From NCBI GenBank assembly GCA_002422545.1, contig DIWF01000021.1:83178-147177 (forward strand): a stretch of DNA of 64,000 nucleotides, read 5' to 3'. The notes beneath the pieces are model-generated. The model ran no database searches, was not told where the DNA came from, and saw nothing but the letters and a program-made list of their open reading frames with translations. The translations under genes were made by a program, and so were the position numbers. Each line of letters starts with the position of its first letter. Position 1 is the stretch's first letter. The DNA is from Firmicutes bacterium UBA6113 (lineage in GTDB: Bacteria > Bacillota > Clostridia > Tissierellales > Sedimentibacteraceae). Positions 34,454 through 41,670 of the stretch are shown here, piece after piece.

Positions 34454-35563
34454 ATGGAATCTAAAGATACGTTTTATATGAAAAAAGCATTGGATTTGTC
34501 CTTGAAAGGTACTGGAAAAACCAGCCCAAATCCTCTTGTGGGAGCAGTAATTGTTAAGAACGGCAAAATCATAGGCGAAGGATACCATGAATATTTCGGA
34601 GGTCCTCACGCTGAGGTAAATGCAATAAACAATGCTCATGAAGATGTGGAAGGATCAACTATTTATGTGACTCTTGAGCCGTGTTCTCATTATGGAAAGA
34701 CACCTCCATGCGCTAATCTGCTGGTTGAAAAGAAAATTGCCAGAGCAGTTGTTGCAATGATTGATCCGAACCCTAAAGTGGCAGGGAAAGGAATATCCAT
34801 ACTGATGCAAAATGGCATTGAAGTTGTCACAGGTGTTCTTGAGACGGAAGCTAAAAAAATAAATGAAATTTTCCTCAAGTTTATACAAGAAAAAAACCCT
34901 TTTTGTATACTCAAGACTGCCATGACCATAGACGGCAAAATTGCCACCAGCACGGGTGAGTCAATGTGGATAACTAACGAAAAATCCAGACAGTATGTGC
35001 ATGAAATAAGAAATAGGGTTTCAGGAATAATGGTGGGCGTAAATACGATAATAAAAGATAATCCATCTCTTACAACAAGGCTTAAGCATGGCGGAACGGA
35101 TGCAACAAGGATAATTGTTGATTCTTCCCTAAGAATACCTCTTGATTCAAAAGTCCTTTGTATTGATTCCGACAAAAAAACTATCATAGCCACAACTGAT
35201 AAAGCCGACAAACAAAAAATAAAAAAGTTGAAAAGTTTCAAAAACGTTCAGGTTGTAATAACTCCGGAGTTTGATTCAAGAGTTGATTTATCATTTTTGT
35301 TTGACTGGCTGGGCAGTGAAGGAATAGACAGTGTACTGGTTGAAGGAGGATCAACGCTTAACTTTTCAATAATTGAGAGAAAGCTTGCAGACAAGGTAGT
35401 AGCATTCATTGCCCCTAAAATAATTGGAGGAGATGAAGCAAAGACGCCGGTTGGAGGAAAAGGGTTCGAACATCTTAAAGATGCAGTACTTTTAAAGAAT
35501 ATAAAAATAAGCCACTTTGATGATGACATAATGATTGAAGCCTATGTGAGAAAGGATAGCTGA
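34454..35563 (+). CDS. ribD: Bifunctional riboflavin deaminase/reductase RibD
   Basis: RibD deaminates the GTP-derived pyrimidine and then reduces its ribosyl chain. The 369-residue protein has an N-terminal zinc deaminase domain: HAEVNAI near 50, and LEPCSHYGKTPPC near 75 with two ligand Cys. A reductase domain of the DHFR-like fold follows (about 145-365), with KTAMTIDGKIAT and DSVLVEGGSTLNFS. The frame is open from 34328, but ATG 34454 follows GGAGGTG and begins at the family N terminus. First gene of ribD-ribE-ribBA-ribH-HAD behind an FMN riboswitch. Confidence 0.96.
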   Translation: MESKDTFYMKKALDLSLKGTGKTSPNPLVGAVIVKNGKIIGEGYHEYFGGPHAEVNAINNAHEDVEGSTIYVTLEPCSHYGKTPPCANLLVEKKIARAVVAMIDPNPKVAGKGISILMQNGIEVVTGVLETEAKKINEIFLKFIQEKNPFCILKTAMTIDGKIATSTGESMWITNEKSRQYVHEIRNRVSGIMVGVNTIIKDNPSLTTRLKHGGTDATRIIVDSSLRIPLDSKVLCIDSDKKTIIATTDKADKQKIKKLKSFKNVQVVITPEFDSRVDLSFLFDWLGSEGIDSVLVEGGSTLNFSIIERKLADKVVAFIAPKIIGGDEAKTPVGGKGFEHLKDAVLLKNIKISHFDDDIMIEAYVRKDS

Positions 35564-35564
35564 T

Positions 35565-36218
35565 ATGTTTACAGGATTGATAGAAGAAATAGGCACAATG
35601 GAAGGTGCTGAAAATGGAGAAAAATCCATGAAGCTAACCATTAAGGCTAAAAAAGTTCTTGAAAATGTAAGGCTTGGGGACAGCATAAGCACAAACGGCG
35701 TATGTCTGACAGTAGCAAGTTTTACAAACAGCTCCTTTACCGTTGATGTAATGCCTGAAACTATGCGAAAGACAAACCTTAGCAAACTTAAGAAAGGTAG
35801 TCCTGTCAACCTGGAAAGGGCCCTTAAGGTGAGCGACAGGCTAGGAGGTCATATAGTGTCCGGGCACATAGACGGAACAGGAACCATAAAGGAATATAAG
35901 GATGAAGACAACGCAACCTGGCTCACGGTTGAAACTACGAGCAATGTAATCAAGTACATAATACCAAAGGGTTCTGTTGCAATTGACGGAACAAGCCTCA
36001 CGGTTGTGGACACAGACAAGAATTCATTCAGGGTGTCTCTCATACCTGTTACAAAGGAAGAAACAATCCTACTGAAGAAAAGGCCAGGAGATGAAGTGAA
36101 CCTTGAATGTGACATTGTGGGGAAATACATTGAAAGATTTCTTACTTTCAATGGTGATGAAAAACAGGAAACAAGCAGAATAGATATGAAATTTTTAGCT
36201 GACAATGGTTTTTTATAG
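35565..36218 (+). CDS. ribE: Riboflavin synthase alpha chain
   Basis: RibE dismutates two molecules of 6,7-dimethyl-8-ribityllumazine into riboflavin and the diaminopyrimidine. The 217-residue protein is the usual internal repeat of two lumazine-binding barrels. It starts MFTGLIEEIG, contains VSGHIDGTG at the start of the second half, and has the family pair GVCLTV and GTSLTV. The ATG lies one base after the ribD stop, so the two are coupled. Confidence 0.96.
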   Translation: MFTGLIEEIGTMEGAENGEKSMKLTIKAKKVLENVRLGDSISTNGVCLTVASFTNSSFTVDVMPETMRKTNLSKLKKGSPVNLERALKVSDRLGGHIVSGHIDGTGTIKEYKDEDNATWLTVETTSNVIKYIIPKGSVAIDGTSLTVVDTDKNSFRVSLIPVTKEETILLKKRPGDEVNLECDIVGKYIERFLTFNGDEKQETSRIDMKFLADNGFL

Positions 36219-36226
36219 GAGGAAAT

Positions 36227-37420
36227 ATGTTTAATACAATTGAAGAAGCAATTCAGGAACTCAAAAGAGGCAACATGGTAATAGTCATTGATGACGAAGA
36301 CAGGGAAAATGAAGGCGATTTGCTCATGGCCGCAGAAAAGGTAAAACCGGAGCACATTAATTTCATGGCAAAGTACGGAAGAGGTCTTATATGCCTTCCA
36401 ATGCTCAAAGAAAGGCTTGATGAACTTAATATCAAGAGCATGGTTGCAAACAATACGGACCCAAAGGAAACGGCATTTACTGTTTCTGTTGATTCAAACA
36501 GATCTACAACAGGAATATCAGCTCATGAAAGGGCACAGACTATTCAGCACATGCTTGAAAAGGAAGCAAAGCCCGCAGACTTCAACAGACCGGGACATAT
36601 TTTTCCTCTGGTTGCAAAAGACGGTGGAGTGCTGGTGCGAACAGGACATACGGAAGCATCTGTTGACCTGGCAAGACTGGCCGGTCTTTATCCTGCAGGA
36701 GTAATATGTGAAATAATGAATGAAGACGGTACTATGGCAAGGGTTCCGGACCTTGAAAAATATGCACAAAAGTTTGATTTGAAGCTTATTACCATCAAGG
36801 ATCTGGTTGAATACAGGCGAAAAAAGGAAGTGCTTGTGGAAAAAGTAGCCGAAGCAAACATGCCTACAAAATTCGGTGATTTTAAAATGATTGGATTCAT
36901 CAATAAAATCACAGGAGAGCATCATGTTGCTTTGGTGAAGGGAGATGTAGAAACAGAAGCCCCTGTGCTTGTCAGGGTTCATTCGGAATGCCTCACGGGA
37001 GATGCCTTCGGTTCTTTAAGGTGCGACTGCGGCGATCAGATGCATGAAGCATTGAGACGCATAGAGGAAGAAGGAAGAGGAGTGCTTTTATACATGAGGC
37101 AGGAAGGAAGAGGAATAGGCCTGATCAACAAAATCAGGGCATATTCTCTCCAGGACCAGGGCATGGACACAGTTGAAGCAAACCTCGCTCTTGGATTCGA
37201 GGAGGATTTGAGAGATTACGGCATTGGTGCACAGATATTGTATGCTCTTGGAATCAGAAAGGTAAAGCTCATGACAAACAACCCTAAAAAGATTATAGGA
37301 CTGTCAGGCTTTGGAATTGAGGTTGTAGGCAAGGAAAATATTCAGGTTGAAAGCAACGAAAAAAATGAATTTTATTTAAAAACAAAAAAAGAAAAAATGG
37401 GTCACGATTTACAATTTTAA
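36227..37420 (+). CDS. ribBA: Bifunctional DHBP synthase/GTP cyclohydrolase II
   Basis: This 397-residue fusion supplies both precursors of riboflavin. The DHBP synthase domain (about 1-200) shows DDEDRENEGDL and HERAQTI. The GTP cyclohydrolase II domain (about 205-397) shows VRVHSECLTGDAFGSLRCDCGDQ with the zinc Cys residues, and MRQEGRGIGL. The ATG is preceded by AGGAGG inside the 8-base gap after ribE. Fusion of the two domains is usual in Firmicutes. Confidence 0.96.
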   Translation: MFNTIEEAIQELKRGNMVIVIDDEDRENEGDLLMAAEKVKPEHINFMAKYGRGLICLPMLKERLDELNIKSMVANNTDPKETAFTVSVDSNRSTTGISAHERAQTIQHMLEKEAKPADFNRPGHIFPLVAKDGGVLVRTGHTEASVDLARLAGLYPAGVICEIMNEDGTMARVPDLEKYAQKFDLKLITIKDLVEYRRKKEVLVEKVAEANMPTKFGDFKMIGFINKITGEHHVALVKGDVETEAPVLVRVHSECLTGDAFGSLRCDCGDQMHEALRRIEEEGRGVLLYMRQEGRGIGLINKIRAYSLQDQGMDTVEANLALGFEEDLRDYGIGAQILYALGIRKVKLMTNNPKKIIGLSGFGIEVVGKENIQVESNEKNEFYLKTKKEKMGHDLQF

Positions 37421-37435
37421 ACCAGGAGGATTAAT

Positions 37436-37903
37436 ATGAGAATATATGAAGGAAGATTGACATCAAACAACAAGAAGTACGGAATAGTGGTAGGAAGATT
37501 CAATGAATTTATTGGAGGAAAGCTTTTGGCTGGAGCACTGGATGCATTGAAAAGACACGGTGTTAATGAAGAAGAAATTGAAATTGCCTGGGTTCCGGGA
37601 GCTTTTGAAATTCCTCTTGCAGCAAAGAAGATGGCTTTGTCGGGCAAGTACAGCGCCGTTGTTTGCCTTGGTGCAGTAATAAAAGGATCTACTCCTCACT
37701 TTGACTTTGTTTCAAGTGAAGTATCAAAAGGAATAGCCAACGTTTCTCTGGAAACCGGACTTCCGGTAGTTTTTGGAGTGCTCACTACAGACACAATTGA
37801 ACAGGCTATTGAAAGAGCAGGAACAAAGGCAGGAAACAAGGGCTATGACGCGGCCTGCACAGCAATTGAAATGGTAAATCTTTTTGATGAGCTGGAGAAG
37901 TAA
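37436..37903 (+). CDS. ribH: 6,7-dimethyl-8-ribityllumazine synthase
   Basis: RibH condenses the ribitylaminouracil with DHBP to lumazine, and usually forms a 60-subunit capsid. The 155-residue protein has the family motifs GIVVGRFNEFI, WVPGAFEIPLA, CLGAVIKGSTPHFDFV with the catalytic His, and FGVLTTDTIEQAIERAG. CAGGAGG precedes the ATG. It is the fourth gene of the riboflavin operon. Confidence 0.96.
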   Translation: MRIYEGRLTSNNKKYGIVVGRFNEFIGGKLLAGALDALKRHGVNEEEIEIAWVPGAFEIPLAAKKMALSGKYSAVVCLGAVIKGSTPHFDFVSSEVSKGIANVSLETGLPVVFGVLTTDTIEQAIERAGTKAGNKGYDAACTAIEMVNLFDELEK

Positions 37904-37904
37904 A

Positions 37905-38561
37905 ATGAAGCTTCCGGGCGTCAAAACAATATATTTTGATTTTGACGGAACGCTTAACAACAGCATAAAAATTTACTCCCCTGCTTTCAGGAAGGCTTAT
38001 GATTTTCTTGTGGAAAATAAAAAAGCAAAACCAAGAGAGTGGAAGGATGATGAAATTTCCAGATGGCTCGGGTTCAACAGGATTGAAATGTGGGATGATT
38101 TCATGAAAGATCTAGATGAAACTTTTAAGGACAGAGCCGGAGCAATAATCGGAAGAGAAATGCAGGACCGGATGCTTTCAGGATATGGCTGCCTTTATGA
38201 CAATGCGGCGGAAGTTCTCCAATCACTTAAAAAAAGAGGTTTCAAGCTTGTATTTTTAAGCAACTGCAGCATCAGGTACATGGAAGCAGCTATTGCTGCA
38301 TTCAATCTTGATGGTTATTTTGATGGCATGATATGTTCCGAAATGTATGATTTTATTCCCAAACATGAGATCTTAAAAATCATTAAGGACAATTATCATA
38401 TGAACCAGGTAATTGTGGGTGACAGATTTCACGATATTGAAGCAGGTGTAAAAAACGGAATATATTCTGTTTACTGCCAGTATGGTTATGGAGAAGAAAA
38501 AGAAGGGGACATGGCTTCTGCAAAAATCAAGGACATAAGAGAAATTCTCACTCTGGTATGA
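37905..38561 (+). CDS. HAD-family phosphatase, fifth gene of the riboflavin operon
   Basis: The 218-residue protein has the HAD motifs: IYFDFDGTLNNS (nucleophile Asp near 10), VFLSNCS (motif II) and VGDRFHDIEAG (motif IV). A helical cap lies between motifs I and II. The ATG at 37905 is one base after the ribH stop, with GGAGAAG before it. The riboflavin pathway needs a phosphatase to remove the phosphate after RibD, and HAD enzymes do this in other species. Position under the FMN riboswitch makes that role likely here, but it is inferred. Confidence 0.8.
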   Translation: MKLPGVKTIYFDFDGTLNNSIKIYSPAFRKAYDFLVENKKAKPREWKDDEISRWLGFNRIEMWDDFMKDLDETFKDRAGAIIGREMQDRMLSGYGCLYDNAAEVLQSLKKRGFKLVFLSNCSIRYMEAAIAAFNLDGYFDGMICSEMYDFIPKHEILKIIKDNYHMNQVIVGDRFHDIEAGVKNGIYSVYCQYGYGEEKEGDMASAKIKDIREILTLV

Positions 38562-38597
38562 GTATTATACAAAAATGTGGAAATGTTTAACGCAATT

Positions 38598-38606
38598 TGA
38601 TATAAT
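38598..38606 (+). promoter_or_regulatory. Extended -10 promoter of the thioesterase gene
   Basis: TGATATAAT (TG, one base, TATAAT at 38601-38606) with only a weak -35. It is 24 bases before the proposed ATA start. Confidence 0.45.
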
Positions 38607-38630
38607 CATCCAAAGAAAGAGGTGTATTAA

Positions 38631-39098
38631 ATAGAAGCCAAGACAGTAGAACAATCAAAAATAATAATGGGAAGTCTCATGCAGCCCGAGCATGCCAACA
38701 TAGCAGGAAATGTCCACGGCGGAGAAATAATGAAAATGATGGACAACGCATCAGGTATAGCTGCAATGAGACATTGCAGGTCAAGCGTGGTTACGGCACG
38801 AGTAGATAGTCTGGAATTTCATCTTCCCATACATATAGGTAATTATGTTAAGTGTATATGCCAGGTTACATTCGTTGGAATAAGTTCCATTGAGGTTCTG
38901 GCAACGGTTATGGTGGAGGACCTGAGATTTGATGAACCTCCCAAGGTTGCATTGACAGGTTATTTTACATTTGTTGCCCTGGACAAAAATGGGAAACCCG
39001 TTGCTGTACCGCCATTGAAACTTGTGAACGAAGAAGAAGAAAGACTTTATGAAGAAGGAAAACAAAGATACTTGGCACGTAAGGCAAAGGAAAAATAA
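38631..39098 (+). CDS. Acyl-CoA thioesterase (hotdog fold), apparently starting at ATA
   Basis: The family (YciA/YkhA/BACH type) hydrolyses acyl-CoA. The motif HANIAGNVHGGEIMKMMDNASGIAA is at the N-terminal part and the hotdog core follows. A conserved N-terminal stretch (ATA) E A K T V E Q S K I I M G S L M Q P is encoded from 38631. An ideal AGAGGTG (38618-38624) lies six bases before that ATA, and TAA immediately precedes it in frame. The first ATG, at 38667, has no ribosome binding site and would drop 12 family-typical residues. So the gene seems to start at ATA, or carries an ATG-to-ATA change that lowers expression. 155 residues from ATA. Confidence 0.78.
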   Translation: MEAKTVEQSKIIMGSLMQPEHANIAGNVHGGEIMKMMDNASGIAAMRHCRSSVVTARVDSLEFHLPIHIGNYVKCICQVTFVGISSIEVLATVMVEDLRFDEPPKVALTGYFTFVALDKNGKPVAVPPLKLVNEEEERLYEEGKQRYLARKAKEK

Positions 39099-39125
39099 AT
39101 CACTTCCCGTATTTAAAGAATAACA

Positions 39126-39152
39126 AAAAAAGCTATGGAAACATAGCTTTTT
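39126..39152. terminator. Bidirectional terminator
   Basis: An A-run, AGCTATG and CATAGCT around GAAA, then a T-run. It lies between the thioesterase gene and the convergent yczE-like gene. Confidence 0.85.
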
Positions 39153-39155
39153 ATA

Positions 39156-39815
39156 TTATGATTTTGCAAATATTACTTTGAAATTCTTGAATGAATCGAA
39201 AAGGCTTTCGTGTATAACAGCCTTTATGTCAAATTTGAGGTATTTGAATGTTGTCTGCATTATGAAACTTATTCCGAAAACTGCAATGACAGTTCCTATT
39301 CCGACCTTTGCTCCCAGAAGGAAACCTATGATAAGCACCGTGCCTTCTATCAGTCCGCGGATTGCTCCAATGGGAACATTGGGAAACCTCTTGCCCAGGG
39401 CAACCATGAGTGTGTCTCTCGGTCCGCATCCCATGCCGGGGCTTATGTAAAAATAGCTGGCAAAACTGACTATTACCTGACCTATCACCATCACCAACAA
39501 GCCGGCAAAAAAGTTCGTCATCTTAGGCAAGATATTCAATGAAAGAAGAATATCCACGAATACGCCTATGAGGACGGTGTTCAAAACAGTCCCTATACCT
39601 ATTTTTTCCTTGAGAAGCACAACCGAAAACAATATTACAATTCCTGTCAATATACTCACATTTCCATATGAAATTCCAGTTAAGTTTGATACTCCGATTC
39701 CGAAAGCATCCCATGGGGCAAGGCCGATGTTTGCATTGATGCTGAACAGAAGACCAACTGAGTAAAGAATAAGTCCAAACATTACTTTGGCAGTTCTTTT
39801 TATATAATTTTCCAC
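39156..39815 (-). CDS. YczE/YyaS-type membrane protein
   Basis: The 219-residue protein has about five to six membrane helices. The family pattern NANIGLAPWDAFGIGVSNLTGISYGNVSILTGI and a second copy-like PGMGCGPRDTLMVALGKRFPNVPIGAIRGLIE are visible. The biochemical function of this family is not established. The start is taken as GTG at 39815, with GGAAGGTG six bases before it; an ATG upstream (39845) would put that site inside the coding region. A perfect-consensus promoter with an embedded palindrome lies directly upstream. A divergent TetR gene suggests repression. Confidence 0.75.
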   Translation of the reverse strand: MENYIKRTAKVMFGLILYSVGLLFSINANIGLAPWDAFGIGVSNLTGISYGNVSILTGIVILFSVVLLKEKIGIGTVLNTVLIGVFVDILLSLNILPKMTNFFAGLLVMVIGQVIVSFASYFYISPGMGCGPRDTLMVALGKRFPNVPIGAIRGLIEGTVLIIGFLLGAKVGIGTVIAVFGISFIMQTTFKYLKFDIKAVIHESLFDSFKNFKVIFAKS

Positions 39816-39843
39816 ATTTTCACCTTCCTGATGTAATGAAATC

Positions 39844-39872
39844 ATTATATTGTCTTTGAACACCGGTGTCAA
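39844..39872 (-). promoter_or_regulatory. Consensus promoter of the yczE-like gene with embedded palindrome
   Basis: On the minus strand: TTGACA (39872-39867), 17 bases, TATAAT (39849-39844). The perfect palindrome ACACCGGTGT (39860-39869) overlaps the -35 and the spacer. A repressor bound there would block the promoter; the TetR encoded at 40016 is the obvious candidate. Confidence 0.75.
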
Positions 39873-40015
39873 TAAAATAAGGACAATAATTTTCAGGGAA
39901 AAATTATTTTAGTATTATTATATATTATTCAAATATTTTATTATTTCAATAGTAATTGTATAATTAATTTGTTATAATTTAAATGATACTTTAAATATAA
40001 TGTAAGGAGACTGAA

Positions 40016-40603
40016 ATGGCTGCAGAGAAAAGAAACAGCAGAAAAATTCAGGCTGAGGCTACAAAAAACAAAATTTACAAGACTGCAATCAAGCTCATGG
40101 AACAAAAGGGATTCAGCAACATGAAAATTGATGACATATGCAGCAAGGCAGGTGTGTCTGTTGGTTCCTTCTACAATTACTTCAAATCAAAGAATGACAT
40201 TTTGATTGAAATATACAAAAGAGGAGATGTGTATTTTGAAGAAACAGTAAGGCCCAACGTCCAAGGAAAGGGCACAGTTGAAAATATCATCGATTATTTT
40301 GATTATTATGCCAAGTACAATGAAATAACAGGTGTGGAAACTGCCAAACAGCTATTTGCATCTGCTAATAAACTTTACATTTCCAAGGGTAGAAATATGC
40401 AGGCAGTTCTGACAGAAATAATCATAAGGGGTCAGGAAAATGGCGAGATCATTAAAGATTATGAGCCGGAAGGAATAACGGAATATCTTTTTATAGCCGC
40501 AAGGGGAGTGTGTTATGACTGGGCATCCCATGATGGAAGTTACAATTTGCGTGAAGGAATGCAAAGATATATGAAACTGCTGGTTGGTATTTTTGCAGCT
40601 TAA
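40016..40603 (+). CDS. TetR family transcriptional regulator
   Basis: The 195-residue protein has a basic N terminus and a TetR HTH (about 15-62): TKNKIYKTAIKLMEQKGFSNMKIDDICSKAGVSVGSFYNYFKSKNDIL. A helical effector domain follows. AAGGAG precedes the ATG. It is divergent from the yczE-like gene, whose promoter carries a palindrome, so regulation of that gene is likely. A degraded DUF975 gene follows on the same strand. Confidence 0.85.
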   Translation: MAAEKRNSRKIQAEATKNKIYKTAIKLMEQKGFSNMKIDDICSKAGVSVGSFYNYFKSKNDILIEIYKRGDVYFEETVRPNVQGKGTVENIIDYFDYYAKYNEITGVETAKQLFASANKLYISKGRNMQAVLTEIIIRGQENGEIIKDYEPEGITEYLFIAARGVCYDWASHDGSYNLREGMQRYMKLLVGIFAA

Positions 40604-40630
40604 TAGCTGTTTATAATAGAGGTGGTATAT

Positions 40631-40847
40631 ATGTGGGATAGAGTAGAGCTTAAATCATTAGCTAAGGCGTCTCTTAAAAACAACTACTGGAATGCTTTTT
40701 GTGAATCCTTATTACGATGCAACCTGCGCTCAACTTTATCTGGCTCTCAGAAAAATTTCGCTGGACAACGGAACCGGCACTTCAGGCGATTTTAATGAGC
40801 AAGATGGATACAGCGGTTTTGACAGATACTACCAAGATGAAAATTAA
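40631..40847 (+). pseudogene. DUF975 family membrane protein remnant with internal deletion and frame change
   Basis: An ATG at 40631 behind GAGGTGG encodes MWDRVELKSLAKASLKNNYWNAF, which matches the start of DUF975 membrane proteins. From about 40689 a different frame encodes GMLFVNPYYDATCAQLYLALR and a polar tail to TAA at 40845-40847, which matches the end of the same family. The roughly 200 residues that should lie between are missing, and the two ends are not in one frame. The simplest reading is one internal deletion that removed the membrane helices. The first frame stops at 40796-40798 after 55 codons. Confidence 0.72.
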
Positions 40848-40872
40848 AATTGAATAAATGCCGCACATAAAG

Positions 40873-40910
40873 CACCCCCTGGCTGTATATACTAATATAC
40901 ATAGGGGGTG
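40873..40910 (+). promoter_or_regulatory. Hairpin that buries the yyaC ribosome binding site
   Basis: CACCCCCT (40873-40880) pairs with AGGGGGTG (40903-40910), and TGTATAT (40884-40890) pairs with ATATACA (40895-40901) around ACTA. The right arm is the only Shine-Dalgarno sequence of yyaC. It may control translation. It may also, with the following T-rich stretch, end transcription from the tetR side. Confidence 0.6.
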
Positions 40911-40916
40911 TTTCCT

Positions 40917-41480
40917 TTGAATCCATTGGAAGTGCATTACAAAAACAGCTTTGCAGCTATAAAAATTGGAAATTATCTGGCTGAACATATGAAAAATAAT
41001 TTTGCTTTGGTATGTATCGGAACAGATAAGTGCATAATTGACAGCTTGGGTCCATTAACCGGAACATTGCTCATGAAGGAAAATTTTTGCGGCGATATTT
41101 ACGGGACACTGGAAAAACCTGTCCATGCAATGAATATCAGCGATTACATAAAAACATTGAAAAAGAAAAATTATGATAACATCATAGCAATTGATGCATG
41201 TTTAAGCAACAAAAAAAACCAAGGCATAATAGAAGTTCGGGAAGGTCCAATTACTCCTGGTAAGGGGATTGGGAAGCTACTTCCGGAAATAGGGGATGTT
41301 TCAATAATAGGGGTTGTTGATTCAAGCGACAAGGAATTTCATGACCTGGTTCAGGACACAAGGCTTTCCTTAATTTATGAAATGGCTGAAATTATATGTG
41401 AGGGAATACTTCTGGCAGCTGACATGAACAACAAGTTTTCTTCAGCCATCAATGAGCAGGCTTCTCTAAGCAGCACATAA
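40917..41480 (+). CDS. yyaC: Spore protease-like protein YyaC (DUF1256)
   Basis: The 187-residue protein resembles YyaC, a GPR-protease-related protein of endospore formers: VCIGTDKCIIDSLGPLTGTLL, YGTLEKPVHAMN, IAIDACLSN and REGPITPGKGIGKLLPEIGDVSIIGVVD. The start is taken as TTG 40917, six bases after GGGGGTG; a GTG at 40908 would lie within that site. Its presence supports a spore-forming host. I could not find a convincing sporulation-sigma promoter. The ribosome binding site is in a hairpin. Confidence 0.85.
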   Translation: MNPLEVHYKNSFAAIKIGNYLAEHMKNNFALVCIGTDKCIIDSLGPLTGTLLMKENFCGDIYGTLEKPVHAMNISDYIKTLKKKNYDNIIAIDACLSNKKNQGIIEVREGPITPGKGIGKLLPEIGDVSIIGVVDSSDKEFHDLVQDTRLSLIYEMAEIICEGILLAADMNNKFSSAINEQASLSST

Positions 41481-41486
41481 AAAATT

Positions 41487-41504
41487 GAGGACCTAAAGGT
41501 CCTC
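41487..41504 (+). terminator. Hairpin after yyaC lacking a T-run
   Basis: GAGGACC and GGTCCTC pair around TAAA. The expected T-run is absent here but follows a second GGTCCTC at 41652-41658, as if an insertion had split the terminator. Confidence 0.55.
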
Positions 41505-41528
41505 ATGTTGATAACAAAGTATTTATTG

Positions 41529-41622
41529 GACGTTGTCATTCTGAAGGCTTAGTCCGAAACTGCGGAATCTCATGTTTTCAATAAAGATGAGATCCTTCAC
41601 TATCGTTCAGGATGACAGCGTC
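41529..41622. repeat. REP-like palindromic element
   Basis: The ends GACGTTGTCATTCTGAA (41529-41545) and TTCAGGATGACAGCGTC (41606-41622) are inverted repeats with two mismatches. An inner pairing AATCTCAT/ATGAGATC lies between. This TCATTCTGA...TCAGGATGA layout is the same as intergenic REP/MITE-like elements seen in many bacterial genomes. No coding potential. Confidence 0.7.
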
Positions 41623-41670
41623 AGGGCTTGTCAATAGTCTAAGTATCTGACGGTCCTCTGTTTTTTATTT

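Noticed and set aside
40604..40860. A genuine 55-residue small protein at 40631
   Set aside because: Only its first about 23 residues resemble a known family. The family's C terminus follows in another frame, so a deleted gene is the better explanation.
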